NCBI GenBank assembly: GCA_023150565.1
Contig: JAKLKR010000021.1
Location: 4,541 to 39,858, forward strand
DNA length: 35,318 bases
DNA from: Planctomycetota bacterium
GTDB taxonomy: Bacteria; Planctomycetota; UBA11346
Reading direction: 5' to 3'
Position 1 is the first letter of the stretch; each line of letters starts with the position of its first letter. The translations under genes and the position numbers were made by a program. Below, piece by piece: positions 24,990 through 32,857 of this stretch. Below the pieces are notes generated by a model. The model had not been told where the DNA came from. It saw nothing but the letters and a program-made list of their open reading frames with translations, and did not search any database.

Positions 24990-25219
24990 GCCTTCCTCCG
25001 CACCAGTGGACGACGGTGGCCTCCGGCCCGCATCGGCGGATCCGGGAGCCGGCGGCCGCAACGGGCCAGCATGCGCATCACCACGCAGCGCACGATCAGG
25101 GCGCGGTCCTCGGGCGAGAGCCGGGCATTGAGCGCGGCCAGGGCCTCGACCACCGCCGTCACCGCCGGACGGGAACGGGATCCCGGCGCCCCGCCACTCC
25201 GCGATGGCCGGCGGCTCAT
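24986..25219 (-). CDS. Small basic protein of unknown function between ligase and carrier
   Basis: A 77-residue protein. The middle (TAVVEALAALNARLSPEDRA) reads as amphipathic helices and is followed by IVRCVVMRMLARCG and an Arg-rich end (PLVRRKA). There is no signal peptide or clear motif, and I do not recognise a family. Its start overlaps the ligase stop (ATGA), and its stop overlaps the carrier start, so it is very likely translated with both. The tight coupling supports a real gene acting in the same pathway, perhaps as a structural or regulatory partner. Confidence 0.6.
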   Translation of the reverse strand: MSRRPSRSGGAPGSRSRPAVTAVVEALAALNARLSPEDRALIVRCVVMRMLARCGRRLPDPPMRAGGHRRPLVRRKA

Positions 25220-26904
25220 TCCTCGCCCGCCAGACGGCCCAGACGGCCGCTGCGCCACAGCGCGCAGGTCTCGGCCCGTCGCACCTTGCCCGAGGTGGTG
25301 CGCGGGATGCGGCCCAGGCGCACCGGCACCACCTCGTCGAGGCTGATCTCGTGGCCGCTCCACACCGCGGCATTGATGCGCGACCGCAGACCCGCCAGTT
25401 CCTCGGGGGTGTCGGGCCGCTGCGCCATCTCGACCGCGATCAGGTTGCGGGCGGCGCCCTGGACCTCGGCCTGGAACACCGCGCAGCCCCCCTGCCCGCA
25501 CTCCGCCACCGCGTTCTGCACCGTGGTCTCGATGTCCTCGGGGTGGTGCTTGCGGCCGTTGACGATGAGCAGGTCCTTGCGGCGGCCGCTGATGAACAGT
25601 TCGCCCTGGGCGAGGAAGCCGAGATCGCCGGTACGCAGCCAGGGGCGCGCATCGCCGGGCAGGGTGGCGCGGAAGGTGCGCTCGCTCAGCTCCGGCCGCC
25701 CCCAGTAGCCGCCGCCCACATGCGCACCCGCCACCCACACCTCGCCCACCACCCCGACCGGCTGTACGGTGCCGAGGTCGGGATCGACGATCGCCACCGA
25801 CCCCGCCGGCTGCGGACAGCCGCAGCCGACATAGGCCACGCCCTCGTCGCCGCCTGCCACCGGCCGCTCCACGCGCAACGGCGACAGCGGTGGCCCGCCG
25901 GTGACCAGCAGGGTGGCCTCGGCCAGGCCATAGACCGGCCGCACCGCCTCCTCGCGCAGGCCGGCCGGGACGAGCAGGGCCAGCACCCGCTCGAGGGTGC
26001 GCGCGCGCACCGGCTCGGAGCCGGAATAGACGGTGCGCAGGCAGGACAGGTCGAGGCCGGCGACCTGCTCGGGGGTCACCTGCTCGCACAGCAGGCGCCA
26101 GGCGAAGTCGGGGGCGCCGGTGAGGGTGCCGCGGTAGCGGTGGATGGCCTCCAGCCAGCGCAGGGGGCGGCGGATCATCGCCTGCGGAGTCATGTGCACG
26201 GCGGTGGCGCCCAGGTGCAGGGGATGGATCAGGCTGCCGATCAGGCCCATGTCATGCAGCAGCGGCAGCCAGCTCACCATCACCGTGTTGCGGGTGTCGC
26301 CAAAGGCGTCGCGGATGAGCAGGGAATCGGCGATCAGGTTGGCCTGGCTGATCATCACCCCCTTGGGATCGCCGGTCGAACCGCTGGTGTATTGCAGGAA
26401 TGCGGTGGCAGTGGCCTCGACTCCCCAGCCTTCGATCTGCTCGGGCGTGGGGCGGGGGCCGGTCGCATGGACGTCGGTGGCCAGCACCAGCAGACCGCCG
26501 GCGCCTGCCAGGGCGTCCACCGCGGACAGGTTCGCGCTGCTGGTCAGCACCGCCGCCGCCTGGCAATCATCGATCACCAGACGGGCCCGGTCGAGCAGCC
26601 GGCGCGAGGCCGGCGGATGCATCGGCACCGCCACCACCCCGGCCATCAGGCAGGCCAGGAAGGCGATCGCGAAGTCCGCCCCGGGATGGAAGAACAGCAT
26701 CGCCCGTTGCCCCGCCAGACCGCGCCGGTGCAGCTCGGACGCCACCGCCCCCGCCTCGGCCAGCAGCTGGCCATAGTCCAGCCGACGCTCCTCTCCTTCG
26801 CCATTGTGCAGGAACACCAGGGCCGTCCGCTCCGGCTGCACCTCGGCATGGTGCAGGAGGTGGAAGACGATGGTCGAGGGGCCGGCAGTTGCGCAGATCG
26901 TCAT
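25216..26904 (-). CDS. Fatty acyl-AMP ligase (FAAL-type adenylating enzyme)
   Basis: A 562-residue ANL-superfamily adenylating enzyme. Motifs: FLQYTSGSTGDPKGVMIS (the ATP-binding P-loop), SWLPLLHDMGLIG (characteristic of FAAL-like proteins), VYGLAEATLLVTG, LRTGDLGFL (ribose-binding Asp) and a C-terminal PRTTSGKVRR with the catalytic lysine. Such enzymes activate a fatty acid as acyl-AMP and pass it to a carrier protein, not to CoA; here the carrier is encoded two genes on. Start chosen: ATG at 26904 with GGAGG four bases upstream; an ATG at 26928 would add 8 residues. No synthetase or ketosynthase is nearby, so the product is unknown. Confidence 0.9.
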   Translation of the reverse strand: MTICATAGPSTIVFHLLHHAEVQPERTALVFLHNGEGEERRLDYGQLLAEAGAVASELHRRGLAGQRAMLFFHPGADFAIAFLACLMAGVVAVPMHPPASRRLLDRARLVIDDCQAAAVLTSSANLSAVDALAGAGGLLVLATDVHATGPRPTPEQIEGWGVEATATAFLQYTSGSTGDPKGVMISQANLIADSLLIRDAFGDTRNTVMVSWLPLLHDMGLIGSLIHPLHLGATAVHMTPQAMIRRPLRWLEAIHRYRGTLTGAPDFAWRLLCEQVTPEQVAGLDLSCLRTVYSGSEPVRARTLERVLALLVPAGLREEAVRPVYGLAEATLLVTGGPPLSPLRVERPVAGGDEGVAYVGCGCPQPAGSVAIVDPDLGTVQPVGVVGEVWVAGAHVGGGYWGRPELSERTFRATLPGDARPWLRTGDLGFLAQGELFISGRRKDLLIVNGRKHHPEDIETTVQNAVAECGQGGCAVFQAEVQGAARNLIAVEMAQRPDTPEELAGLRSRINAAVWSGHEISLDEVVPVRLGRIPRTTSGKVRRAETCALWRSGRLGRLAGEE

Positions 26905-27097
26905 TGGTCCTCCGATGGGGGTACGCATGGCGTTGCCCCTCAGCGGAAGGACGCCGCCGGAGTGGGCCGCGCAACCATCTCTTCCGGTTCCGCCCGATGG
27001 CGCATAATCCCCTTATCGGCAACCACCTGCGCGCGACCATGGGAGCCCTGCCGGATTGCGGGTTACGCGCCGCACAGCGGTGGCGTCTGGGTTGAGG

Positions 27098-28597
27098 ATG
27101 AATCCATCCCCCGCCACGCCATCCGATCGCGCCCTGCTCGACGCCTGGATCGCCGGCCAGGATGAAGCCGCCCTCGGCGCACTGATGCAGCGTCACCGGC
27201 CGATGCTGGTGGCGCTGGCGCGCCGGGTGCTGCGCGACCCGGCCGGGGCCGAGGACGTGGCCCAGGAGGTGTTCACCCGCCTGTCCGAGGACGCCGGCGG
27301 CATCACCGGCCCGGTGGACGCCTGGCTGCGCACCGCCACCGGCAACCTCGCCATCTCGCACCTGCGCTCGCGCCTGCGTCGCCGCCGGCGGGAAGCCGAG
27401 GCGGTGGCGCCCGACCACGACCAGGGCGACCACCTGGAGGACGCCGAACTCCGCCTGCAGGTCAACGAATCGGTGGCGGCGCTCACCCCGGCCGAACAGG
27501 ACCTGATCATCCGCGTGTTCTGGCTCGGCCACACCATGGAGGCGATCGCGCGCGAGCAGCGGGTGTCGCGGGTGGCGATCTCCAAGCGCGTGCACCGCTC
27601 GATGGAGCGCATGCGCTCGCGCCTCCACCGCCGCGGGGTGCGGCTTGGCCTGGCGGCGCTGGCCACGGCCCTGCTCGGCGGGAGCGGGGCCACGGCCGAG
27701 ATCGCGGCCCTGGTCGGGTCCTCCGCCACCACCATCGCCATCGCCGGACTGGTCGGCCTGGGCGCGCTGGCCGCCGTGGCGGGAGGCGCATGGTTCCTGA
27801 CCCGGGCCGCGCCGGCACCCGACGCGGCGCCGGCGCCGCGCGCCCAGGTCGATCAGATGGCGTCGGAGGTGCCGCCGGCCGGGGGCCAGGCCAGGAGGCC
27901 TGCCGGAGCCCCGGCGGCGGACGACGGCAGCCGGGGCGGCCCGCCTGCGCCCCCCTGCTGGGCGCAGGCCGTGGCCGGGCCCTGGACCGCTCTCGATCCC
28001 CGCGATTGGATCTTCGCCGGTGCGGAGACCACCGCCAAGGTCGATGCCGATGACCTCGCCTTCCCGCCCCTGCAGGGCAAGATCGGCCGGCTCTCCTTGG
28101 GCTCGCCCGAGGTGACCATGGTGGCAGGCCCTGACGGACCTCTGCTGCGCCTGGAGGCGTTGCCGGACTACCTCATCGTGGCCTCCCCGCCCACTCCCGC
28201 CGGGGCGATGGAGCGCGGCCTGCAGGTGCACCTGATGGCGCGGGACTTCTCCAACGATCATCCCCCGCGCGGCCTGCCGTTTCGCCAGGCAAGAGACCGG
28301 CGCTGGCGCACCTACCTCCAGACCATGGTCCTGACCGGCACCGCCCAGGACCGCCGCATGGGGGTTGTCCTGACGCAGACGATCGGTGGAGGGGCGCCGC
28401 AGTTCGATTGCAGCCTCAAGCCTCTGGACCAAACCTGGCACCAGATCCCCTACCTGGACGGCCGCATCACCCTGATGATGGCCAGCCCGACCGAGATCGA
28501 GCGGGCGCGCATGCGCCTGCTGGAACCCGGCGAGCGGGCGGCACTGCTCGCCTTCCTGGCCAATCACCAGCGGCCGCCGCCAGACGCAGGATTCTGA
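27098..28597 (+). CDS. ECF-type sigma factor with transmembrane segment and large C-terminal domain
   Basis: A 499-residue protein. Residues about 10-80 form sigma region 2 (DPAGAEDVAQEVFTRL), and about 114-172 form sigma region 4 (LTPAEQDLIIRVFWLGHTMEA and VSRVAISKRVHRSMERMR). A hydrophobic segment follows (about 208-235, GLVGLGALAAVAGGAWFL), then a Pro/Ala linker and about 240 residues with no recognised domain. The DNA-binding part would stay in the cytoplasm, anchored to a domain outside the membrane, so it may act as its own sensor and be released by proteolysis. The start ATG at 27098 has GAGG directly before it. CATAAT at 27003-27008 is a possible -10. It is divergent from the acyl-AMP ligase and converges on gatB. 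Confidence 0.85.
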   Translation: MNPSPATPSDRALLDAWIAGQDEAALGALMQRHRPMLVALARRVLRDPAGAEDVAQEVFTRLSEDAGGITGPVDAWLRTATGNLAISHLRSRLRRRRREAEAVAPDHDQGDHLEDAELRLQVNESVAALTPAEQDLIIRVFWLGHTMEAIAREQRVSRVAISKRVHRSMERMRSRLHRRGVRLGLAALATALLGGSGATAEIAALVGSSATTIAIAGLVGLGALAAVAGGAWFLTRAAPAPDAAPAPRAQVDQMASEVPPAGGQARRPAGAPAADDGSRGGPPAPPCWAQAVAGPWTALDPRDWIFAGAETTAKVDADDLAFPPLQGKIGRLSLGSPEVTMVAGPDGPLLRLEALPDYLIVASPPTPAGAMERGLQVHLMARDFSNDHPPRGLPFRQARDRRWRTYLQTMVLTGTAQDRRMGVVLTQTIGGGAPQFDCSLKPLDQTWHQIPYLDGRITLMMASPTEIERARMRLLEPGERAALLAFLANHQRPPPDAGF

Positions 28598-28603
28598 GCC
28601 GGT

Positions 28604-30046
28604 TCAGCCGGCGATGCCGAGCTGGCGCAGGACCTCGGCCTTGACCGCCGCCGGGTCGGCCTTGCCGCCCGACAGCTTCATGGTCGCACCCACCAGGCGG
28701 CCGACCGCGGCGGTCTTGCCGGCGCGGATGTCGGCCACCGTCTTGGCCTCGCCCGCGATCACCTGCGCCACCCACGCCTGGAGCTGGCCTGCGTCCTGCA
28801 CCTGGATCATGCCCTTGGCGGTGAAGAAGGCCTCGGGCGCCTGGCCGCTGGCGAGCAGTTCGGCGCATTCCGCCTTGGCCACCACCCGCGCCACCTTGCC
28901 GGCGTCGACCAGGGCGATCAGCCCGGCCATCGCCGCCACCGGGGCGACCTCGGCCAGCGGCCGGCCGCTCTCGTTGGCCAGGCGCAGGGCCTCCTCGCGC
29001 GTCCAGTTGCCCGCCAGCTTGGGCTTGGCCCCGGCGGCGACCAGCGCCTCGACGTAGTCGGCGATGCCGGCCTCGGCGGTGAGCTCGGCCGCCATGGCGC
29101 GCTCGAAGCCGAACTCGCGCTGGAAGCGCTCCTGGCGCGCACGCGGCAGCTCGGGCATGGCGGCGCGGATGCGCTCGCGCTCGGCGGCGGTGATCACCAG
29201 CGGCGGCAGGTCGGGATCGGGGAAGTAGCGGTAGTCGGCCGCCATCTCCTTGCCGCGCATCATGCGCGTGGTCCTGGCGTCGGGATCCCACAGCTTGGTC
29301 ACCTGCACCACCTCGGCGTAGCGGCCGGCGCGGTGCAGCGCCGACTGGGCGGCGATCTCGTGGTTGATCGCCGCCTCGACGGCGCGGAAGGAGTTGAGGT
29401 TCTTGATCTCGACGCGGGTGCCGAACTGCGCCTGGCCGAGCGGCCGGATCGAGACGTTGGCGTCGCAGCGCAGGCTGCCCTCCTGCATCTCGCAGTCGCT
29501 CACCCCCACCCACTTGAGCGCCCGCTTCAGCTCCATCAGGTAGGCGTAGGCCTCGGCGGCGGAGCGGATCTCGGGCTCCGACACGATCTCGACCAGGGGA
29601 GTTCCGGCGCGGTTGAGGTCGACCTCGGACCACGCGCCGTGCTCCTGGTGGATGAGCTTGCCGGCGTCCTCCTCCATGTGGATGCGGGTCAGCTTGATGA
29701 CCTTCTGCCCGCCATCGGCCAGGTCGATGGTGACCGCGCCGCCGACGCAGTACGGCTGGTCGTACTGGCTGATCTGGTAGCCCTTGGGCAGGTCGGGGTA
29801 GAAGTAGTGCTTGCGGTCGAACTTGCTGTGCTCGCGCACATCGCCGCCGAGGGCGAGGGCGGCGCGCACCGCCAGCTCGACCGCACGCGCGTTGATCACC
29901 GGCAGGGTGCCGGGCAGCCCGAGTGTGAGGGTGTCGACCTGGCTGTTGGGCTCCTGGCCGAACACCGTGGTCGCCCCGCAGAACATCTTGCTGACCGTGC
30001 TGAGCTGGCAGTGGACCTCGAGCCCGATGACCGCTTCGTATTCCAT
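28604..30046 (-). CDS. gatB: Aspartyl/glutamyl-tRNA(Asn/Gln) amidotransferase subunit B
   Basis: A 480-residue protein of normal GatB length. It starts MEYEAVIGLEVHCQL and contains KHYFYPDLPKGYQISQYDQP, LIHQEHGAWSEVDLNRAGTP and LRCDANVSIRP, all conserved GatB blocks, with the helical and YqeY-like tail at the C-terminus (about 330-480). With GatA and GatC it converts mischarged Glu-tRNA(Gln) or Asp-tRNA(Asn) into Gln- or Asn-tRNA. gatA and gatC are not in this window. It begins 46 bases after an upstream membrane-protein gene and ends 6 bases from the convergent sigma factor gene. Confidence 0.97.
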   Translation of the reverse strand: MEYEAVIGLEVHCQLSTVSKMFCGATTVFGQEPNSQVDTLTLGLPGTLPVINARAVELAVRAALALGGDVREHSKFDRKHYFYPDLPKGYQISQYDQPYCVGGAVTIDLADGGQKVIKLTRIHMEEDAGKLIHQEHGAWSEVDLNRAGTPLVEIVSEPEIRSAAEAYAYLMELKRALKWVGVSDCEMQEGSLRCDANVSIRPLGQAQFGTRVEIKNLNSFRAVEAAINHEIAAQSALHRAGRYAEVVQVTKLWDPDARTTRMMRGKEMAADYRYFPDPDLPPLVITAAERERIRAAMPELPRARQERFQREFGFERAMAAELTAEAGIADYVEALVAAGAKPKLAGNWTREEALRLANESGRPLAEVAPVAAMAGLIALVDAGKVARVVAKAECAELLASGQAPEAFFTAKGMIQVQDAGQLQAWVAQVIAGEAKTVADIRAGKTAAVGRLVGATMKLSGGKADPAAVKAEVLRQLGIAG

Positions 30047-30092
30047 GGCCGGGATTCTGGACCGGCATCGGCCCTGTCCACCCCGGCGACGC

Positions 30093-30800
30093 TCAGCGCC
30101 AGCCGGCGGCGTTGGCCTCGGCCTCGCGCGCGGCCTCGAACAGCCGGCGGTTGTAGGCCTGGAGCGCGCGCACGTCTTCCAGCCGCCGCGGCAGGGCGCC
30201 GTCGGCGGCGGCATAGGCCGGCACCGCCTGGGCCAGCAGGTTGTCGGCCTGGGCGAAGCAGGCCACCGCCTGGCGCAGGTGGTCCTGGCGCTCGGCGGGG
30301 GCGGCGCCGACCGCGGGATCGGCCTGGCGGTAGTGGTCGAGGCCGCTGCGGAAGGCGGTCTCGGCGCGCACCAGCTCGGCCTCGATCTGGCGCACCGGCG
30401 CCCCCGGCGGGGGCTTGGGCACGCGGTTGCCGACCCAGGCCGGGGTGGCCGGGGCCGCCGGCACCGCCTGGGGCGCCGGGACCGGCGCCTGGGTGGCGGC
30501 GGGATCCTCGGCCTCGGCCATCAGCCGTTTTTCGCGCGCCTGGGTCCACGCCTCGGCCTGGCCCACCACCCCCTGCGGCCCCCAGATGGCGTCGCCGGTG
30601 CGCGCCGCCTGGCCGGCCACGCTGCTGGCGGCCTGGTCGACCGGCTCCGCCACCGGGGTCCACCACTGCCCCTCCCATGGCTGCACCCGCACCTGGCCGC
30701 GCTCGCGCCAGTGGCTCCAGGTGGTCCAGATCAGCGCCGCCACTGCAGCAAGGGCCACCAGGGCCAGCAGCACGGTGCTGGCGGTCGAGGCGCGACGCAT
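30093..30800 (-). CDS. Single-pass membrane protein of unknown function
   Basis: A 235-residue protein with an N-terminal membrane helix (about residues 7-28, STVLLALVALAAVAALIW) followed by a soluble part. A Pro/Ala-rich linker near 105-125 precedes a helical region (about 130-235) rich in Ala, Arg, Glu and Gln that resembles tetratricopeptide-like helices (FRSGLDHYRQADPAV, then CFAQADNLLAQAVPAY). I do not recognise the family. The ATG overlaps the stop of the TlpA-like gene by one base (TGATG), so the two are probably translated together and may work together at the membrane. Confidence 0.6.
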   Translation of the reverse strand: MRRASTASTVLLALVALAAVAALIWTTWSHWRERGQVRVQPWEGQWWTPVAEPVDQAASSVAGQAARTGDAIWGPQGVVGQAEAWTQAREKRLMAEAEDPAATQAPVPAPQAVPAAPATPAWVGNRVPKPPPGAPVRQIEAELVRAETAFRSGLDHYRQADPAVGAAPAERQDHLRQAVACFAQADNLLAQAVPAYAAADGALPRRLEDVRALQAYNRRLFEAAREAEANAAGWR

Positions 30801-31993
30801 CACGGGATCAGCTCCTGGGCCGGGGCGGGTACGGGTGCAGGGCGGGTGGCGGGGGCGCTGGCGCCGGCGGCCGGCCCCCCTCCTTCGAGCGCCTGCAGGG
30901 CGCGTTCGACGTTGGCGGCGGTGGCCTCGACCGAATCGCCCACCAGGTCGATGGCGGCGACCTTGCCGGCGGCGTCGATCAGCACCAGGGCGGGGATGGC
31001 GCCGACGTGGAATGCATCGTCGATCTCGCTGTCCCAACCCACGCCGTCGCCGATCACCGGCCAGTCGATGCCGTGGCGGGCGACGAAGGCGGGAATGCGC
31101 GCCACCGTTTCAGGGGTGTCGAGCGACACCCCCACCACCTGCAGGCGCGCCCCCAGGCGGCGGCGCAGCTGCACCAGCGCCGGGGCGATGGCCTCGCACG
31201 GCTTGCACCAGGTGGCGAAGAAATCGACCAGCAGCGGCTTGCCGCGCAGGGTGGCGAGGTCGAGGGTGCCGGCCACCCCGTCGAGGCGCTTGGCCACCAC
31301 CCGCGGCGCCTCCAGGCCGACCAGGCGCTGGCCGGGGGTGAGCGCCGATTCCGCCACCGTGGCGGCGGCGGGGTCGCCGGAACGGGACTGCAGCCAGGCC
31401 TGCACCGCCTCCGGCTTCTCGCCCGCCGCCTCCATCGCCAGCAGGCGCAGGGCATACACCGGCACCCGCTCCTCGGGCGGCTGGTCGGCGAGCAGGGCCA
31501 GGGCGCGGTCGCAGGCCGCCACCGCCTCCGGCTTGCGCTCGGCCATCAGGCGCTCGCCCACCGCGGTGGCGGCGCGCGCTGCCGGCCGACGCGAGCGCAG
31601 GCGAAAGGCCGCCACCGCCGCCTCGGGATCGCCAACGCCTTCCTCGCCGGAGCGGGCGCGCAACGCCCACGCCGCCACCCAGGCCAGGGCGGCGCGCTCA
31701 CGGCGCTCGGCCCCGGCATCCGCCTCGCCGGCCATGGCGGTGGCCAGGCGCGCGGCGGCGGTGCCGTCGCCGGCCTCGATCCAGGCCTCGGCCTCGGCCA
31801 GGCGCAGGTCGAGCAGGGTGTCGGCGTCGAGCCCGCCCTTGGCCACCAGGGCGGCGATGGCCTTGGCCCGCGCCGGGCTGCCGCGCTCCTGCTCCTCCGC
31901 CGGCAGGCCGGCGGCGATCTGCGCCAGCAGGTCGTCGGCGGTGGCGCCGGCGAGCGAGGCGGCCAGCAGCAGGCCGGCAAGGACGCGCCTCAT
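30800..31993 (-). CDS. TlpA-like thioredoxin-fold protein with helical N-terminal domain
   Basis: A 397-residue protein with an N-terminal signal peptide (cleavage probably near LAGATA). About 220 residues of Ala-rich helices follow, like tetratricopeptide repeats, then a thioredoxin domain (about 235-370). The active site reads FFATWCKPCEAIAP (C263, C266), with the cis-proline region at AIPALVLIDAAGKV. It should act in the periplasm as a thiol reductase, as TlpA/ResA proteins do in cytochrome c or copper-centre maturation. The C-terminal tail is Pro/Ala-rich. Its ATG overlaps the upstream phosphatase stop by 4 bases. Confidence 0.87.
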   Translation of the reverse strand: MRRVLAGLLLAASLAGATADDLLAQIAAGLPAEEQERGSPARAKAIAALVAKGGLDADTLLDLRLAEAEAWIEAGDGTAAARLATAMAGEADAGAERRERAALAWVAAWALRARSGEEGVGDPEAAVAAFRLRSRRPAARAATAVGERLMAERKPEAVAACDRALALLADQPPEERVPVYALRLLAMEAAGEKPEAVQAWLQSRSGDPAAATVAESALTPGQRLVGLEAPRVVAKRLDGVAGTLDLATLRGKPLLVDFFATWCKPCEAIAPALVQLRRRLGARLQVVGVSLDTPETVARIPAFVARHGIDWPVIGDGVGWDSEIDDAFHVGAIPALVLIDAAGKVAAIDLVGDSVEATAANVERALQALEGGGPAAGASAPATRPAPVPAPAQELIP

Positions 31994-32796
31994 CGCGTGC
32001 GCGCCCGGGTGAGGGCGAGGGTGGCCTCATGGAGCAGGCCGTTGCTCACCACCGCGTTGCCGGAGCGGATCGACGGGCTGCCGTCGAGGTCGCTGAAGCG
32101 CCCGCCGGCCTCGCTCACCACCAGCGAGGTGGCGGCCACGTCCCACACGCTCAGCTTGGGCTCGACCACCACCTCGGCGCGGCCGCTCGCCACCAGCATG
32201 TGGCCGTAGGCGTCGCACAGCCCGCGCTGCAGCGCAGTGCGCTCCAGCATCTGCTCAAAAACCCCCCAGCAGCCGTGGTTGCGGAACCAGGCCGGGGTCT
32301 CGTAGCAGAACAGGGCCTGGTCGAGGCGGTCGAGGGCGCTGACCCGGATGGGCACCCCGTTGCAGCGCGCCCCCCCGCCCAGCACCGCGTCGTACCACTC
32401 ATCCAGGCCAGGGATGCCCACCGCCGCCGCGACTATACGCGGCCCGGCGGGGGATTCCTCTTCGCAGGCCACCAGCACCGCCCACAGCGGCACCCCGCGC
32501 ACGAAGTTGCGGGTGCCATCGATGGGGTCGACGATCCAGCGCCGGCCGGAGCCGCCCCCCTCGTCGGCGCCGGTCTCCTCGCCCAGCCAGGCATCGGCGG
32601 GAAAGGCCTGGCGCACCACCTGGCGGATGGCGGCTTCGCAGGTGCGGTCGGCGACCGTGACCGGGCTCTCGTCGCTCTTCCATTCCACCACCAGGTCGGG
32701 GCGGCGGAAATAGCCAATGGCGGCGCTGCCGCCGGCGCGGGCGGCGGCCATCGCCACCGCGGCGAGCTGGCGGTGCAGGGCGGGGACTTCGGGCAT
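31990..32796 (-). CDS. Inositol-monophosphatase-family phosphatase (possibly HisN-type)
   Basis: A 268-residue metal-dependent phosphatase. Conserved metal and catalytic motifs are visible: WLGEETG (about residue 70), WIVDPIDGTRNFVRGVP (the DPIDGT motif, about 87-92) and the late WDVAATSLVVSEAGG. The substrate may be inositol phosphate, histidinol phosphate or 3'-phosphoadenosine 5'-phosphate. The N-terminal SDESPVTVADR is close to histidinol-phosphatase HisN-like members, but this is not decisive. The ATG is at 32796, 61 bases after the sigma factor stop; it heads a run of genes leading to gatB. Confidence 0.88.
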   Translation of the reverse strand: MPEVPALHRQLAAVAMAAARAGGSAAIGYFRRPDLVVEWKSDESPVTVADRTCEAAIRQVVRQAFPADAWLGEETGADEGGGSGRRWIVDPIDGTRNFVRGVPLWAVLVACEEESPAGPRIVAAAVGIPGLDEWYDAVLGGGARCNGVPIRVSALDRLDQALFCYETPAWFRNHGCWGVFEQMLERTALQRGLCDAYGHMLVASGRAEVVVEPKLSVWDVAATSLVVSEAGGRFSDLDGSPSIRSGNAVVSNGLLHEATLALTRARTR

Positions 32797-32857
32797 GGCG
32801 GCGCAGGGTAGCCGGCGCCGACGCGCCGCCAGCCTCAGGCGGAGGGAGCCTGACCGT

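Noticed and set aside
29333..32209. 958-codon open frame on the plus strand opposite gatB, the membrane protein and the TlpA-like gene
   Set aside because: It spans several well-supported minus-strand genes, and its product is compositionally odd with no recognisable domain; it is a GC-bias artefact.
32835..32853. Terminator after the second sigma factor (TCAGGC and GCCTGA arms)
   Set aside because: The stem is only 6 bp with a 7-base loop and no T-run in either direction.
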